Assembly: GCA_043764135.1 (NCBI GenBank)
Contig: JAYUKV010000146.1
Coordinates: 1-24,838, forward strand
Origin: JAYUKV01 sp043764135
GTDB taxonomy: Bacteria > Patescibacteriota > JACMRA01
Reading direction: 5' to 3'
Length of the DNA stretch: 24,838 nt
Position 1 is the stretch's first letter. Every line of letters starts with the position of its first letter. The position numbers and the translations under genes were made by a program. Below the pieces are notes generated by a model that saw only the letters and a program-made list of their open reading frames with translations, was not told where the DNA came from and searched no databases. Of this stretch, positions 1 through 7,158 are shown piece after piece.

Positions 1-2
1 AA

Positions 3-56
3 TTAATTGAAGGTATAACAACAGGAATACTGTCATTATTAAAAAGGATTTGTTAA
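3..56 (+). CDS. possible C-terminal tail of an upstream gene
   Basis: Frame 3 is open from the window edge to a TAA at 54-56 and encodes a 17-residue tail, LIEGITTGILSLLKRIC. The other two forward frames stop within the first 10 bases. The mixed hydrophobic and basic character would suit the end of a real protein, but the stretch is too short to identify. A short AT-only hairpin follows at 79-97. Confidence 0.3.
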   Translation, partial: LIEGITTGILSLLKRIC

Positions 57-152
57 TTATCATATTTAATTATTTCATAATATAGTAAAACTATATTTAG
101 AAGCCTTAAAAAGATCTTTTGAAGAACTGGCTAAAATGAGGTTGGAGTTTGG

Positions 153-569
153 TTGCGAAAGGTGAGTCAACTAACAAGGATCGAACAAAGCGGCAACACA
201 AAGCTTACAATTAATGATTCAAACCTCTTTAACAAGTCAACTATTACAACTCAACTGAGCGGTTCATCGACTCTAACTATATCGCCAGAAGGTACATCTC
301 AATTTATTGGTGATATTTCTGGTAATAGTGATCTTAGAGTTAGTAATTTTAGCTTTAGTAGTGTTGAGCTTAATCAACAAGGTAATAGCGAGGCTAAAAT
401 TGTTGGTAAACAATCAGCGACTGCCAATGTTGAACTTAGCGGTAATTCTAAATTACTTTTACAAGGATTTAGTAGTGTTAATTACACTGGTTCTGGAAAT
501 AGTGAATTAACTCTAAAAGAGTCAAAACTAACTAGTCAATCCACCTCTGGTAATTCCAGTGTAAATTGA
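153..569 (+). CDS. DUF2807-like beta-repeat protein, probably N-terminally truncated
   Basis: The 138-residue product is built from short beta-strand repeats centred on SGN/SGS (Gly at residues 14, 37, 57, 77, 97, 115 and 133, about 20 residues apart). It is rich in Ser, Asn, Thr and Leu. This pattern is typical of the DUF2807 'putative auto-transporter adhesin, head GIN domain' family, whose members usually carry a signal peptide or membrane anchor; none is visible here. The only starts in frame are TTG (153) and GTG (162); an in-frame TAA lies at 132-134. An ATG at 136 is in another frame and stops at 163, so a lost or frameshifted N-terminus is possible. A strong terminator follows. The family call is from pattern recognition; cellular role unknown, perhaps surface-related. 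Confidence 0.5.
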   Translation: MRKVSQLTRIEQSGNTKLTINDSNLFNKSTITTQLSGSSTLTISPEGTSQFIGDISGNSDLRVSNFSFSSVELNQQGNSEAKIVGKQSATANVELSGNSKLLLQGFSSVNYTGSGNSELTLKESKLTSQSTSGNSSVN

Positions 570-605
570 CTTACTGCTTAAGAACTTGTTTAAGGTAAAC
601 AAATA

Positions 606-637
606 CAGAGTTGAAAATATTTCAACTCTGTTTTTTT
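606..637 (+). terminator. Rho-independent terminator after the DUF2807-like gene
   Basis: An 11-bp perfect stem (606-616 with 620-630, outer sequence CAGAGTTGAAA) with a 3-nt loop is followed by seven Ts (631-637). It lies between two convergent genes. The reverse orientation has only a weak T tract. Confidence 0.85.
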
Positions 638-639
638 AG

Positions 640-1359
640 TTATTGTTCAAATGGTTTTGGACAAGCCCAAGCACCTAACTTTTTCTGTTTTGCAGCTGCT
701 TCTGCTGCTTGGAAGATTTTTCTATACTTGGTGTTTGGTGAATATGCTGTAACTCGACCTCTTCCTGTACTTACAATTTTGTAATTTAGAGATTTGGTTA
801 TGGATTCATCACTTTTTGTATTCTGGTAATCAACAGCATCTTGTTTGTTTTCAAAAACAAAACCTAGTACTCTTTGATATTTAACATCTACAGGACCAGC
901 ATCAAATGCCAAAAATACATCTTTAGAGTCTAGTTGTTTTTTAGTCCAATCGGATGCTTGTTGACCGTAACACTGAGGTTCTACTTTTGGTTTTTTGGTT
1001 TCGGGTGTATCAGAATAGAGCATTCTAACTTTGAGAGTATATACCACATCACCGGTTTTTTTGGTGCTGGTATCCAATGCCTGGTTAATATCCTTGTTAG
1101 TAACAAGGAATGTATCACCATCGGTAATTTCTACAATTTGAGCAGGAAGGACCGTTGGAAGAGTGAGATTTTGAGCACCTGTGGTAACAAACCTTACTTT
1201 ATTGTCAGTAGTGTTAGATCCACTAATTTTGTGACTAACAAAAGAAGTATCTTTATTAACACTAACCTTGTTCAACGAATCTAACCAACCGCAGCTAGTA
1301 GTCAAACCAGCAATAGAAACAACCAAAATTGTATTGGTCAATACTGTAATAATTTTCAT
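640..1359 (-). CDS. Staphylococcal-nuclease-like (SNase) lipoprotein
   Basis: 239 residues. The N-terminus is a lipoprotein signal peptide with a lipobox-like LTTSC, Cys23 being the expected lipidation site; the -3 residue is Thr, so the box is slightly off consensus. A linker to about residue 70 precedes an SNase/thermonuclease fold: DGDT (80-83), VRMLYSDTPE (111-120), YGQQA (131-135) and YQRVLGFV (161-168), ending in GAWACP. The three catalytic residues of the family (Arg35, Glu43 and Arg87 in the S. aureus enzyme) correspond to Arg112, Glu120 and Arg163, so activity is expected. The likely role is a membrane-anchored extracellular nuclease that degrades DNA or RNA, possibly for nucleotide scavenging (inference). 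An AAAGG-type ribosome site lies about 13 nt before the ATG. The gene is divergent from the secreted unknown at 1486. Confidence 0.85.
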   Translation of the reverse strand: MKIITVLTNTILVVSIAGLTTSCGWLDSLNKVSVNKDTSFVSHKISGSNTTDNKVRFVTTGAQNLTLPTVLPAQIVEITDGDTFLVTNKDINQALDTSTKKTGDVVYTLKVRMLYSDTPETKKPKVEPQCYGQQASDWTKKQLDSKDVFLAFDAGPVDVKYQRVLGFVFENKQDAVDYQNTKSDESITKSLNYKIVSTGRGRVTAYSPNTKYRKIFQAAEAAAKQKKLGAWACPKPFEQ

Positions 1360-1422
1360 AAGAAAACTACCTTTTACCTAGAGTGTAAGTGGACTTTGAT
1401 ATATTTACATAGTTACATTACT

Positions 1423-1451
1423 TTGACAAATTTATAGAGTATTGCTAATTA
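1423..1451 (+). promoter_or_regulatory. sigma70-type promoter for the 1486 gene
   Basis: TTGACA (1423-1428), a 17-bp spacer ending in the extended -10 element TGC (1443-1445), then TAATTA (1446-1451). The -35 is perfect; the -10 is poor apart from the TG extension. A TTGTCA on the opposite strand (1429-1424) overlaps it and could serve the divergent nuclease gene. Confidence 0.5.
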
Positions 1452-1485
1452 ATAAGAAGTTACGATCCCCCATTTCAAAAGAGTA

Positions 1486-2019
1486 ATGAAGATGATTAAA
1501 AAGCTTTTTGTTGGTAGTTTAATGATGTTTTCGGCTATGGTAACTCCGGTAATGGCCGCAGAGTCTAAAGGTCAAGTACCAAACCCACTACCCACTTTAT
1601 CACCTACTGAAGAGATTAAGCCTGGTATGGTTCGTATTGTTTGTTTTAAACAAACAGGTGATTACCAAGGTTTTGAGGTCCAAGAAAAATTAAACAAAAA
1701 ACAACTTGACTTGCTTTCGCGGATAAAGGCTCCATCAAATGTTATCAATAGAATTCGTCTCAACTATTCTATTGAAAATCGAGTAAAATCATGTCTAAAT
1801 CGTGGAATTCCAATCAACGGATATTCACGAAAACCTAATCCTAACCGTAAGAAAGGTTTTATTAACTCAATCTACACTATTCTACCGTATAATGTTGATA
1901 TGACATTGGTTGGAGATCAAACTTCATTTACTCCAAAAAACAATATTCAAGTCAAGGTAAAGTTTGATCCATTTAGTGGATACTCAACCTCGGTCAATGA
2001 AATAGACAACCCTCAATAA
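1486..2019 (+). CDS. Secreted protein of unknown function
   Basis: 177 residues. The N-terminus is a clear Sec signal peptide: MKMIKK, a hydrophobic core at residues 7-20, and a PVMAAES cleavage region, giving cleavage near residue 24-25. The mature protein has a Pro-rich start (PNPLPTLSP), a central stretch with two Cys (53 and 103) that could form a disulfide, and a basic segment (SRKPNPNRKKG, 114-124). No catalytic motif or known domain is recognised. ATG 1486 is chosen because it opens directly into the signal peptide; ATG 1492 is an alternative. A promoter lies 35 bp upstream and a terminator directly follows, so it is probably transcribed alone. Confidence 0.75.
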   Translation: MKMIKKLFVGSLMMFSAMVTPVMAAESKGQVPNPLPTLSPTEEIKPGMVRIVCFKQTGDYQGFEVQEKLNKKQLDLLSRIKAPSNVINRIRLNYSIENRVKSCLNRGIPINGYSRKPNPNRKKGFINSIYTILPYNVDMTLVGDQTSFTPKNNIQVKVKFDPFSGYSTSVNEIDNPQ

Positions 2020-2032
2020 ATATCCAAACCTC

Positions 2033-2060
2033 ATCGACATTCAAAATGTCGATATTTTTT
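2033..2060 (+). terminator. Rho-independent terminator
   Basis: An 8-bp perfect stem ATCGACAT/ATGTCGAT (2033-2040 with 2046-2053), a 5-nt loop, and Ts at 2055-2060. It ends the secreted-protein transcript before argS. Confidence 0.8.
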
Positions 2061-2092
2061 GACTAGATATAGATTATTAGGGAGATTTAAAT

Positions 2093-3850
2093 ATGAACCT
2101 TCTTCAATTAAAGCAAGACTTGGAAAAACATTTTGGTTTTACCTTTAATATCAACAAAGATCTCAAACAAGGTTTGATTAATACAAATCAAGCATTTATA
2201 CAAGCAAAAATAGATAAATCCAATCCACAATTAATAGCTATTCAAATCTCTGAAACAATTAATAGTTACTTAAAGGATAATAACTACCCTTACTTCGCTA
2301 TTAATACTGGTCCTTATGTAAATATAGATATTTATCCAGACAAAATTCAATCTAATTTTAACAATTTCTCAATTCCACAGTCAGAATCAAAAATATTACT
2401 AGAATATATTTCACCTAATGTAGCCAAAGAGCTTCATTTGGGTCATCTAAGAAATATGAATATCGGTGACAGTATTAGAAGACTATTAGTTCTTAAATAC
2501 CCTAACTTATTAACTGTTAATCACTGGGGAGATTGGGGAGTGCAGTTTGGTAAACTAATATGGGCATATAAAAAATTCAAATCAGGATTAATTTCTAGTG
2601 CTACAATCAATGATAATATCGAACCTATTAGTTTTGATATTTATGAATCTAATCACCTTCAAGGTTTAATAAGAATGTACGTCTGGGCAGAGCAGAATAA
2701 AGCAGATTATCCAAATTATGACCAAGAAGTACGAGATGAATTCTTAGCGCTTGAAAAAGGAGATGAAGAGAATATCAAACTATGGCAAGAATTTATCAAA
2801 GTTTCAAAAGTTGAAGTTACTAATGATATGGAGCTATTCAATGTTCCTATCCATATGTTAGAACAAGGAGAGTCGTATTATGAAAAATATAATGATCTAG
2901 TATACAACTTTTTTGAATCAAATAAATTGTGGCAATCAGAAGATAAAGCAAGATTTATAAACTTTGAATTATTAGCAGAACTAACCAATAATCCTTCTAT
3001 TAAGAATTTGGGTTATGGTTATTTAATATCTTCTACTGGTTATACTACTTATTTGTTTAGAGATATTTGCGCTAGAATAGACTGGGTAAGCGTATTAGAA
3101 TCAGACAAAATGATCACAGTTACCGGCAATGAACAACTCCACCATTTCAAACAATTAAATGCAGTTTGTGATTATATTTCCACTCTTCAGACCGCTTTTA
3201 AAAACTCTAACAAACTAGCTTCACAAAATATTATTCATGTTCCTTATGGTTTTCTAACATTGGCAGGGGGCAGTAAGATGTCTACACGTAAAGGCATAAT
3301 TCACAATGCTCGCAAGATGTTTGAAGATGTAAAAGCAGAAGCAATCAATAACTTAACCTTAAGAGATACTAATAATATTGATTTAAAAGCACCTATCATT
3401 ACACAAGCTGCAATTAAATGGACTGATTTATCAAAGGACACTATTCATGATATTGAATTTGATCTTAATAGCTTACTAAGTTTTGAAGGTAACACCGGTA
3501 TGTATCAACTGTATACTATTGCAAGAATTAACTCAATCTTAAACAAGAATCCAACTTCTTCAGTTTTTGATATTAACACTTTAACACCAGATGAGATATT
3601 AATTGCAAAGCAGGTTTTATTACTACCCTTCCAACTTAATGAATCAATTGATAAGCTTAAACCACATTATCTAGTAAACTACTGTTACGAACTAACTAAT
3701 TCAATCAATAGTTGGTACAATACGACTTCATTAATTAATGAAAAAGATGATGTAAGAAAATCTACCTTAGTAAAACTATTAAATACAGTCAAAGAAAGTT
3801 TAATATACTCACTAGATAAATTAGGGATTGATACTTTAGAAGAAGTTTAG
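2093..3850 (+). CDS. argS: Arginyl-tRNA synthetase
   Basis: 585 residues, close to the usual 550-600 for this class I synthetase, which charges tRNA-Arg with arginine in the cytoplasm. The N-terminal additional domain (about residues 1-90) leads into the catalytic core, whose HIGH-type motif is HLGH (115-118) within SPNVAKELHLGHLRN. The KMSKS-type motif is KMSTRKG (395-401). An alpha-helical DALR anticodon-binding domain occupies roughly 465-585, ending in LGIDTLEEV where the family usually has LGI..PERM. The ATG has a strong ribosome site (AGGGAG, about 8 nt upstream). Terminators flank the gene on both sides, so it is monocistronic. Confidence 0.97.
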   Translation: MNLLQLKQDLEKHFGFTFNINKDLKQGLINTNQAFIQAKIDKSNPQLIAIQISETINSYLKDNNYPYFAINTGPYVNIDIYPDKIQSNFNNFSIPQSESKILLEYISPNVAKELHLGHLRNMNIGDSIRRLLVLKYPNLLTVNHWGDWGVQFGKLIWAYKKFKSGLISSATINDNIEPISFDIYESNHLQGLIRMYVWAEQNKADYPNYDQEVRDEFLALEKGDEENIKLWQEFIKVSKVEVTNDMELFNVPIHMLEQGESYYEKYNDLVYNFFESNKLWQSEDKARFINFELLAELTNNPSIKNLGYGYLISSTGYTTYLFRDICARIDWVSVLESDKMITVTGNEQLHHFKQLNAVCDYISTLQTAFKNSNKLASQNIIHVPYGFLTLAGGSKMSTRKGIIHNARKMFEDVKAEAINNLTLRDTNNIDLKAPIITQAAIKWTDLSKDTIHDIEFDLNSLLSFEGNTGMYQLYTIARINSILNKNPTSSVFDINTLTPDEILIAKQVLLLPFQLNESIDKLKPHYLVNYCYELTNSINSWYNTTSLINEKDDVRKSTLVKLLNTVKESLIYSLDKLGIDTLEEV

Positions 3851-3883
3851 TTGAAACCCTGTATAATTTGTAAAACAATAATC

Positions 3884-3912
3884 AATCCCTAACTTTAAAA
3901 GTTAGGGATTTT
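3884..3912. terminator. terminator between convergent argS and the 3935-4300 gene
   Basis: An 11-bp perfect stem AATCCCTAACT/AGTTAGGGATT (3884-3894 with 3900-3910), a 5-nt loop, and a short T run on the plus strand. The minus-strand run is also weak, so it may serve both genes. Confidence 0.7.
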
Positions 3913-3934
3913 ATTCAGGTGTTTGAAATATAGT

Positions 3935-4300
3935 TTAACTTGCTTCTGTTAGATGCAAGATCTGTAACCAAGTTTTCTCCTCAACAAAAAGATTGATAAG
4001 GGGATTTTGAACCCATGATGCTGTAGCAAGAATTGAGTAGTCATCTCCTTCAATCTGGTAATAAATTCCAGAAGAATTTACCCTGATCACCGGCATTTCA
4101 TCGTTAAGGATAATAAGCTCAACCTCATCTATAATCGTGTATCTCAAAATAAACTTTCGAGACACATACGCAGGAGGGTCGCTTGACTCAAGAACAGTAA
4201 CAATTTTTTCAAATTGATAAGGCTTGTCTTTAACCTTGTACCTTTGCAAATGTTTCCAAAAAACAGGATGAACTTGTTCCATTAATTCGTAACTTTTCAT
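3935..4300 (-). CDS. Unknown small protein
   Basis: 121 residues from the ATG at 4300. A TTG 12 bases earlier (4312) would give 125 residues, but GAGGAG sits 4 nt before the ATG and overlaps that TTG, so the ATG is preferred. The product is soluble-looking, with alternating charged and aromatic residues (HPVFWKHLQRYKV, VELIILNDEMPVIRV) and no signal peptide, membrane segment or recognisable domain. It is followed by a shared terminator and preceded, 54 bp away, by another unknown gene on the same strand, so the two may be co-transcribed. Confidence 0.7.
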   Translation of the reverse strand: MKSYELMEQVHPVFWKHLQRYKVKDKPYQFEKIVTVLESSDPPAYVSRKFILRYTIIDEVELIILNDEMPVIRVNSSGIYYQIEGDDYSILATASWVQNPLINLFVEEKTWLQILHLTEAS

Positions 4301-4354
4301 ACATCTCCTCAAAAATCGATTTGTTTCAATGTGCTAAATTAATTAGAAAACCAA

Positions 4355-4738
4355 TTAAATTCTAGAGATTAAGGAATCAAAACTTTCTAGTAGATAAGTC
4401 AGATAGGGCATGATTATTGATCTTGTAATTTCATTGGTCGAAGTGCCAATAATGACATAAGATGATTTTTCTTCTGAGAATCCAATAAATACAGATTGTA
4501 ACTGCTCGATGTGACTCTTATAAGGAGATGCACTTGAAGCAGAGTTCACAACATACCCAGTGTAATAAACTTTATTATTACCATAATCTGTTGTATAACG
4601 AACTTGTAAATTTTTATTTACAATTACTCCTTGTTTCGCTAGTACAAATTTTAGCTCTTCCAAGGTCGGAGTCGATCGGGGAGCGTTAGGATTGTGATTT
4701 GCTAGTCCTATTAAGAGATCAACAAACAAATTTGCCAT
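4355..4738 (-). CDS. Unknown small protein
   Basis: 127 residues starting at ATG 4738, with AAGGCG 8 nt upstream. It has no signal peptide; the N-terminus (MANLFVDLLIGLANHN) looks like an amphipathic helix, and the rest alternates beta-like segments (VYYTGYVVNSAS, SSYVIIGTSTNE). No family recognised. Copy A of the inverted-repeat element begins 80 bp upstream, and a weak promoter (TTGACT at 4808-4803, spacer 17, TAGTCT) lies between. The unknown gene at 14411-14740 has the same arrangement with copy B, although the two proteins do not look alike. Confidence 0.7.
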   Translation of the reverse strand: MANLFVDLLIGLANHNPNAPRSTPTLEELKFVLAKQGVIVNKNLQVRYTTDYGNNKVYYTGYVVNSASSASPYKSHIEQLQSVFIGFSEEKSSYVIIGTSTNEITRSIIMPYLTYLLESFDSLISRI

Positions 4739-4818
4739 TATCAGTCGCCTTGTTTCCTATTTATATGGTGTTCTTTGTCAGACTAACATAGTTTATACAC
4801 TTAGTCAATCTTTATATT

Positions 4819-4939
4819 GGAGCTAGTTAGTAATGAATCAGACTCTGCGGTTTAAGAACAAAAAATGCAACAACCCACTCATTGTGATTGGCATATTTTT
4901 GTGATAAACTCATGATAAAGATTCTTACTAACTAGCTCC
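4819..4939. repeat. Inverted-repeat element, copy A (121 bp)
   Basis: The ends are near-perfect inverted repeats: 4819-4839 (GGAGCTAGTTAGTAATGAATC) against 4920-4939, with a single 1-nt bulge. The whole element matches copy B (14826-14947) with 8 substitutions and one indel; a 40-bp core (4878-4917) is identical. ATT flanks both ends in both copies. It encodes no protein. It could be a MITE-like non-autonomous element or a functional stem-loop or regulatory element. Confidence 0.85.
4882..4910 (+). promoter_or_regulatory. promoter-like sequence in the conserved core of copy A
   Basis: TTGTGA (4882-4887), 17-bp spacer, TAAACT (4905-4910), all inside the 40-bp core that is identical in copy B. 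TTGTGAT is repeated 20 bp later. If active it would transcribe rightward into the structured RNA block at 5050-5295. Confidence 0.35.
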
Positions 4940-5049
4940 ATTTCTCAAAACTACATATTTTTTGTTTTTTTTGTTTTAAACCATAAAAAAATTTAAATTC
5001 AGATAAAGTTTGTATTAGAACAGAAATTTTTAAGAATATTAAATATTCA

Positions 5050-5155
5050 CTCACTCAACCCCTTTCGGGGCTGAGAGAGGTGGAAAAATCTGGAAATTGA
5101 CCTGGTCAATTTCCGGTTATTCCCCTCACCAAGTGGCCGATAGGCCTCTTGGTGA
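5050..5155 (+). ncRNA. Candidate structured non-coding RNA (three GC-rich hairpins)
   Basis: A GC-rich island in AT-rich surroundings folds almost completely. P1 (5050-5079) has CCCC-TTTC-GGGG extended by two short helices separated by 1x1 mismatches. P2 (5090-5116) is a 12-bp stem with a 3-nt loop. P3 (5126-5155) is TCACCAAG/CTTGGTGA, a T-T mismatch, then GGCC-GATA-GGCC. An outer helix (5077-5085 with 5120-5127, one bulge) could close P2. One pair is U-G on the plus strand but C-A on the minus, favouring a plus-strand RNA. It matches none of RNase P, tmRNA, SRP, SAM-I or TPP consensus as I know them. Its ends are uncertain; an upstream promoter-like core (4882) and a terminator (5295) bracket it. 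Confidence 0.55.
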
Positions 5156-5190
5156 AGAATTGATTCTATTACAAAATAATTATTTTTTTG

Positions 5191-5240
5191 GGAGTTAGTT
5201 AACAATGAATTCAATTGTTGACAGAACTAAGAATAACTCC
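5191..5240. repeat. Degenerate inverted-repeat element, copy C
   Basis: The first 21 bases match the left arm of copy B at 18 positions, but the interior is replaced by a near-palindrome (5197-5221, centred on GAATTC). The right end TAACTCC (5234-5240) can pair with GGAGTTA (5191-5197). It looks like a decayed or recombined member of the A/B family. Confidence 0.5.
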
Positions 5241-5295
5241 ACCTGTATTTAAACCGAGGATCATAGCAACTGTTTAAATTTTGGTGGAGTTTTTT
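5235..5295 (+). terminator. Two-part terminator hairpin with T tract
   Basis: The outer stem AACTCCACC/GGTGGAGTT (5235-5243 with 5283-5291) encloses a second stem TTTAAAC/GTTTAAA (5248-5254 with 5272-5278) and a 17-nt loop. Six Ts (5290-5295) follow. No plus-strand protein gene lies upstream, so it should end a non-coding RNA. Its left arm overlaps the right arm of copy C, so the two hairpins exclude each other. Confidence 0.7.
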
Positions 5296-5358
5296 CCAGT
5301 TTTCTTTTTTTAAATCCTACAATAAAGTGTGTACTCTTAAATTTAATTTAAACCAGAT

Positions 5359-6105
5359 TTAAACTTTTTTAATTTCCCAAATAACAAACAAAGGTATCTT
5401 AGAATGAACTTCATAAAAATCAGGAAGTTTTGTTTTAGCTACTTCTATTGGCTTGGGTTCTATGAATTCTCTAACTTGGAATCCTGCTGTTTTAAAAACT
5501 CTAAACATTTCGGATAAAGGTCTATTATAGTGAGTAATGTCTAATTGTTGAAATAATTTTTCCTCAATCTTGTATTGATTAAGATAATCTCCGTATATCT
5601 CATAAGTTTTGTTCTCATTTTTTATTTTTTTATAACCCATTAAAAACTGATTTGATTCTTTGGTTTTGGTTGTTTGTGATCCCCATTTGATTGGGTGGTG
5701 TGTAGAAAAAATAATACTTCCTTTTGGTTTCAATAATTTATTTAAGTTTTTAAATAGCTTATCCCAGTCTTGGATATAATGAAATGTAAGAGAAGAATAA
5801 ATTAAATCATATTGTTGATCAAGAACAATTTCGTTATTCAGATCATGAACAATAAAAGTATTATCGGGATGTTCGAATTTTGCTAATTCAATTAATTCGG
5901 AAGATGAATCAAACCCTGTTACTTCACCAAGATTCTTTAGCCAAGTAATATCTTCACCACTTCCACAACCAAGGTCTAATATATTTTCAAATTGTCTATT
6001 TTCTAGTATTTTCTTGATAGCTGGCTTTTCTAGATAAATATGGGCATAATGGGTAGAAGAACTTTTTTTTGACTGCCATATCGAAGAGTATTTATTGTAA
6101 TCCAT
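5359..6105 (-). CDS. Class I SAM-dependent methyltransferase
   Basis: 248 residues. The Rossmann-type SAM-binding core is clear: motif I ILDLGCGSGED (42-52), motif II around VTGFDSSSE (62-70), then DLIYSSLTFHYIQDW and KPKGSIIFSTHHP (post-I and motif III region). This is the Methyltransf_11/25 layout. The C-terminal part (RPLSEMFRVFKTAGFQVREFIEPKP) is a typical small-molecule methyltransferase cap, but the substrate cannot be read from the sequence. The ATG is 9 bp after the stop of the alkyltransferase-like gene and has no Shine-Dalgarno site, so it is probably translated from the yjjX-atl-methyltransferase transcript. Confidence 0.88.
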   Translation of the reverse strand: MDYNKYSSIWQSKKSSSTHYAHIYLEKPAIKKILENRQFENILDLGCGSGEDITWLKNLGEVTGFDSSSELIELAKFEHPDNTFIVHDLNNEIVLDQQYDLIYSSLTFHYIQDWDKLFKNLNKLLKPKGSIIFSTHHPIKWGSQTTKTKESNQFLMGYKKIKNENKTYEIYGDYLNQYKIEEKLFQQLDITHYNRPLSEMFRVFKTAGFQVREFIEPKPIEVAKTKLPDFYEVHSKIPLFVIWEIKKV

Positions 6106-6114
6106 AATAAGTAT

Positions 6115-6435
6115 TTATAATAACTCTTGATTTACCTGATAGTCAACAAAATATTGAGGTTCAACTGAATTATTTATCACCTCCACTCCTTCTGATTCTA
6201 AAATATTTATTTGTACATTACCACGAAAACCTAATTTTAAAGAAGAGATAGCTCCATTTTTTGCAACAACACGTTGCCAAGCAATTCCTTGACACTCTTC
6301 TTCACTAAGTCCAGAAAGAACTATTCCAACAGCCCAACCACTAGTACCAATAGCTTTACCAATAGCTCCGTATGATGTTACTTTACCAAATGGTATTTTG
6401 TTAACTTCTTCTATAATTCTTTCTTTGGGAGTCAT
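6115..6435 (-). CDS. Alkyltransferase-like (ATL) DNA-damage-binding protein, MGMT family without the acceptor Cys
   Basis: 106 residues matching the DNA-binding domain of O6-alkylguanine-DNA methyltransferase: IPFGKVTSYGAIGKAIG, then GIAWQRVVAKNG where active enzymes have PCHRV, then the Gly-rich end and LESEGVEV. The acceptor Cys is replaced by Trp, as in ATL proteins such as E. coli YbaZ and S. pombe Atl1, which bind O6-alkylguanine and hand it to nucleotide excision repair. His of PCHR is Gln here. The start at ATG 6435 (MTPKERIIEEV) matches the family N-terminus; ATG 6450 and TTG 6471 upstream would add 5 or 12 residues without support, and the TTG would overlap yjjX. It lies between yjjX and the methyltransferase. 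Confidence 0.85.
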   Translation of the reverse strand: MTPKERIIEEVNKIPFGKVTSYGAIGKAIGTSGWAVGIVLSGLSEEECQGIAWQRVVAKNGAISSLKLGFRGNVQINILESEGVEVINNSVEPQYFVDYQVNQELL

Positions 6436-6454
6436 GTTCTCAAGAATCATAGAT

Positions 6455-6988
6455 TTATAGATATAAATCAATATTAATAAATGGTATTAGTGCAAAACAA
6501 ACAGTTTCACTATAATATGAAGTTCTAGTAATTACATCATGTGTTAAAATTCCAATTGCTCCCTCGGATTGTTTACTGTTAGTTCTACCAAAAACCAGAT
6601 CATCAGCGTCTCCAAGCTCTGTGCCTGTATCTAACAAATCTCCTACTTTTTTAGGTAAAGTAAATGTACCTGAACGGCTAAAATTCATTTTATCGTCATG
6701 ATATATACCCACCCAGGCAAAACAATCATAATATCCACTTTCCTGCTTTTCTATCCCACCTTCTATAGCTACATAATAGTCATAGTCAGAATATAATTGT
6801 TTTGCATTAGTTAATCTGTTTAAAGCTCCTTCTTTAGTCTCACTATCAGAATTAGGTTGATCTTTAACATCACTAGCCGCTGATAAACCAAAAAAATTAA
6901 AACTCTCACTAGGCATCATCTTCATAAATGCAATCTTAACCGCGTCCACCTTTACCGGGTTTTTACTAACAATACAAACTCTTTTCAT
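6455..6988 (-). CDS. yjjX: Inosine/xanthosine triphosphatase, YjjX (DUF84) family
   Basis: 177 residues, the usual family length. Recognisable signatures run through the whole protein: VSKNPVKVDAVKIAF (8-22), DVKDQPNSDSETKEGALNR (40-58), YYVAIEGGIE, CFAWVGIY, TFTLPKKVGDLL, GTELGDADDLVFG, GAIGILTHDVITRTSYY and a C-terminal AL.PF. The family hydrolyses deaminated purine nucleotides (ITP, XTP) in the cytoplasm, keeping them out of DNA and RNA. It is the first gene of a three-gene minus-strand cluster with the ATL protein and a methyltransferase. No Shine-Dalgarno site precedes the ATG. Confidence 0.92.
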   Translation of the reverse strand: MKRVCIVSKNPVKVDAVKIAFMKMMPSESFNFFGLSAASDVKDQPNSDSETKEGALNRLTNAKQLYSDYDYYVAIEGGIEKQESGYYDCFAWVGIYHDDKMNFSRSGTFTLPKKVGDLLDTGTELGDADDLVFGRTNSKQSEGAIGILTHDVITRTSYYSETVCFALIPFINIDLYL

Positions 6989-7158
6989 GATAAAACAATT
7001 ACAATTTGATTTTCAATTGTCAAAAATAGTGCTTTGGTAGCTTTTTGATGGAAATCGAATAAATATATTTGTAGAAAAATAATTAACTTTCAGACTGAAT
7101 AAAACTACTTCAAGTAATTCTTTGACTAATAGTACTATTTATATGCAATATATAATAT

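Noticed and set aside
5066..5085. Resemblance of CTGAGA and GAGAGGTGGA to TPP and SAM-I riboswitch pieces
   Set aside because: The other conserved parts of both riboswitches are missing, and no gene follows on that strand.
4819..5240. CRISPR array from the repeated units
   Set aside because: Only two full copies exist in the window, 10 kb apart, plus one degenerate copy; there are no regularly spaced repeats with spacers and no cas genes.
7122..7156. Promoter for the small membrane protein from TTGACT and TATAAT
   Set aside because: The boxes are 23 bp apart and TATAAT lies only two bases from the ATG, too close to make an mRNA that contains the start codon.
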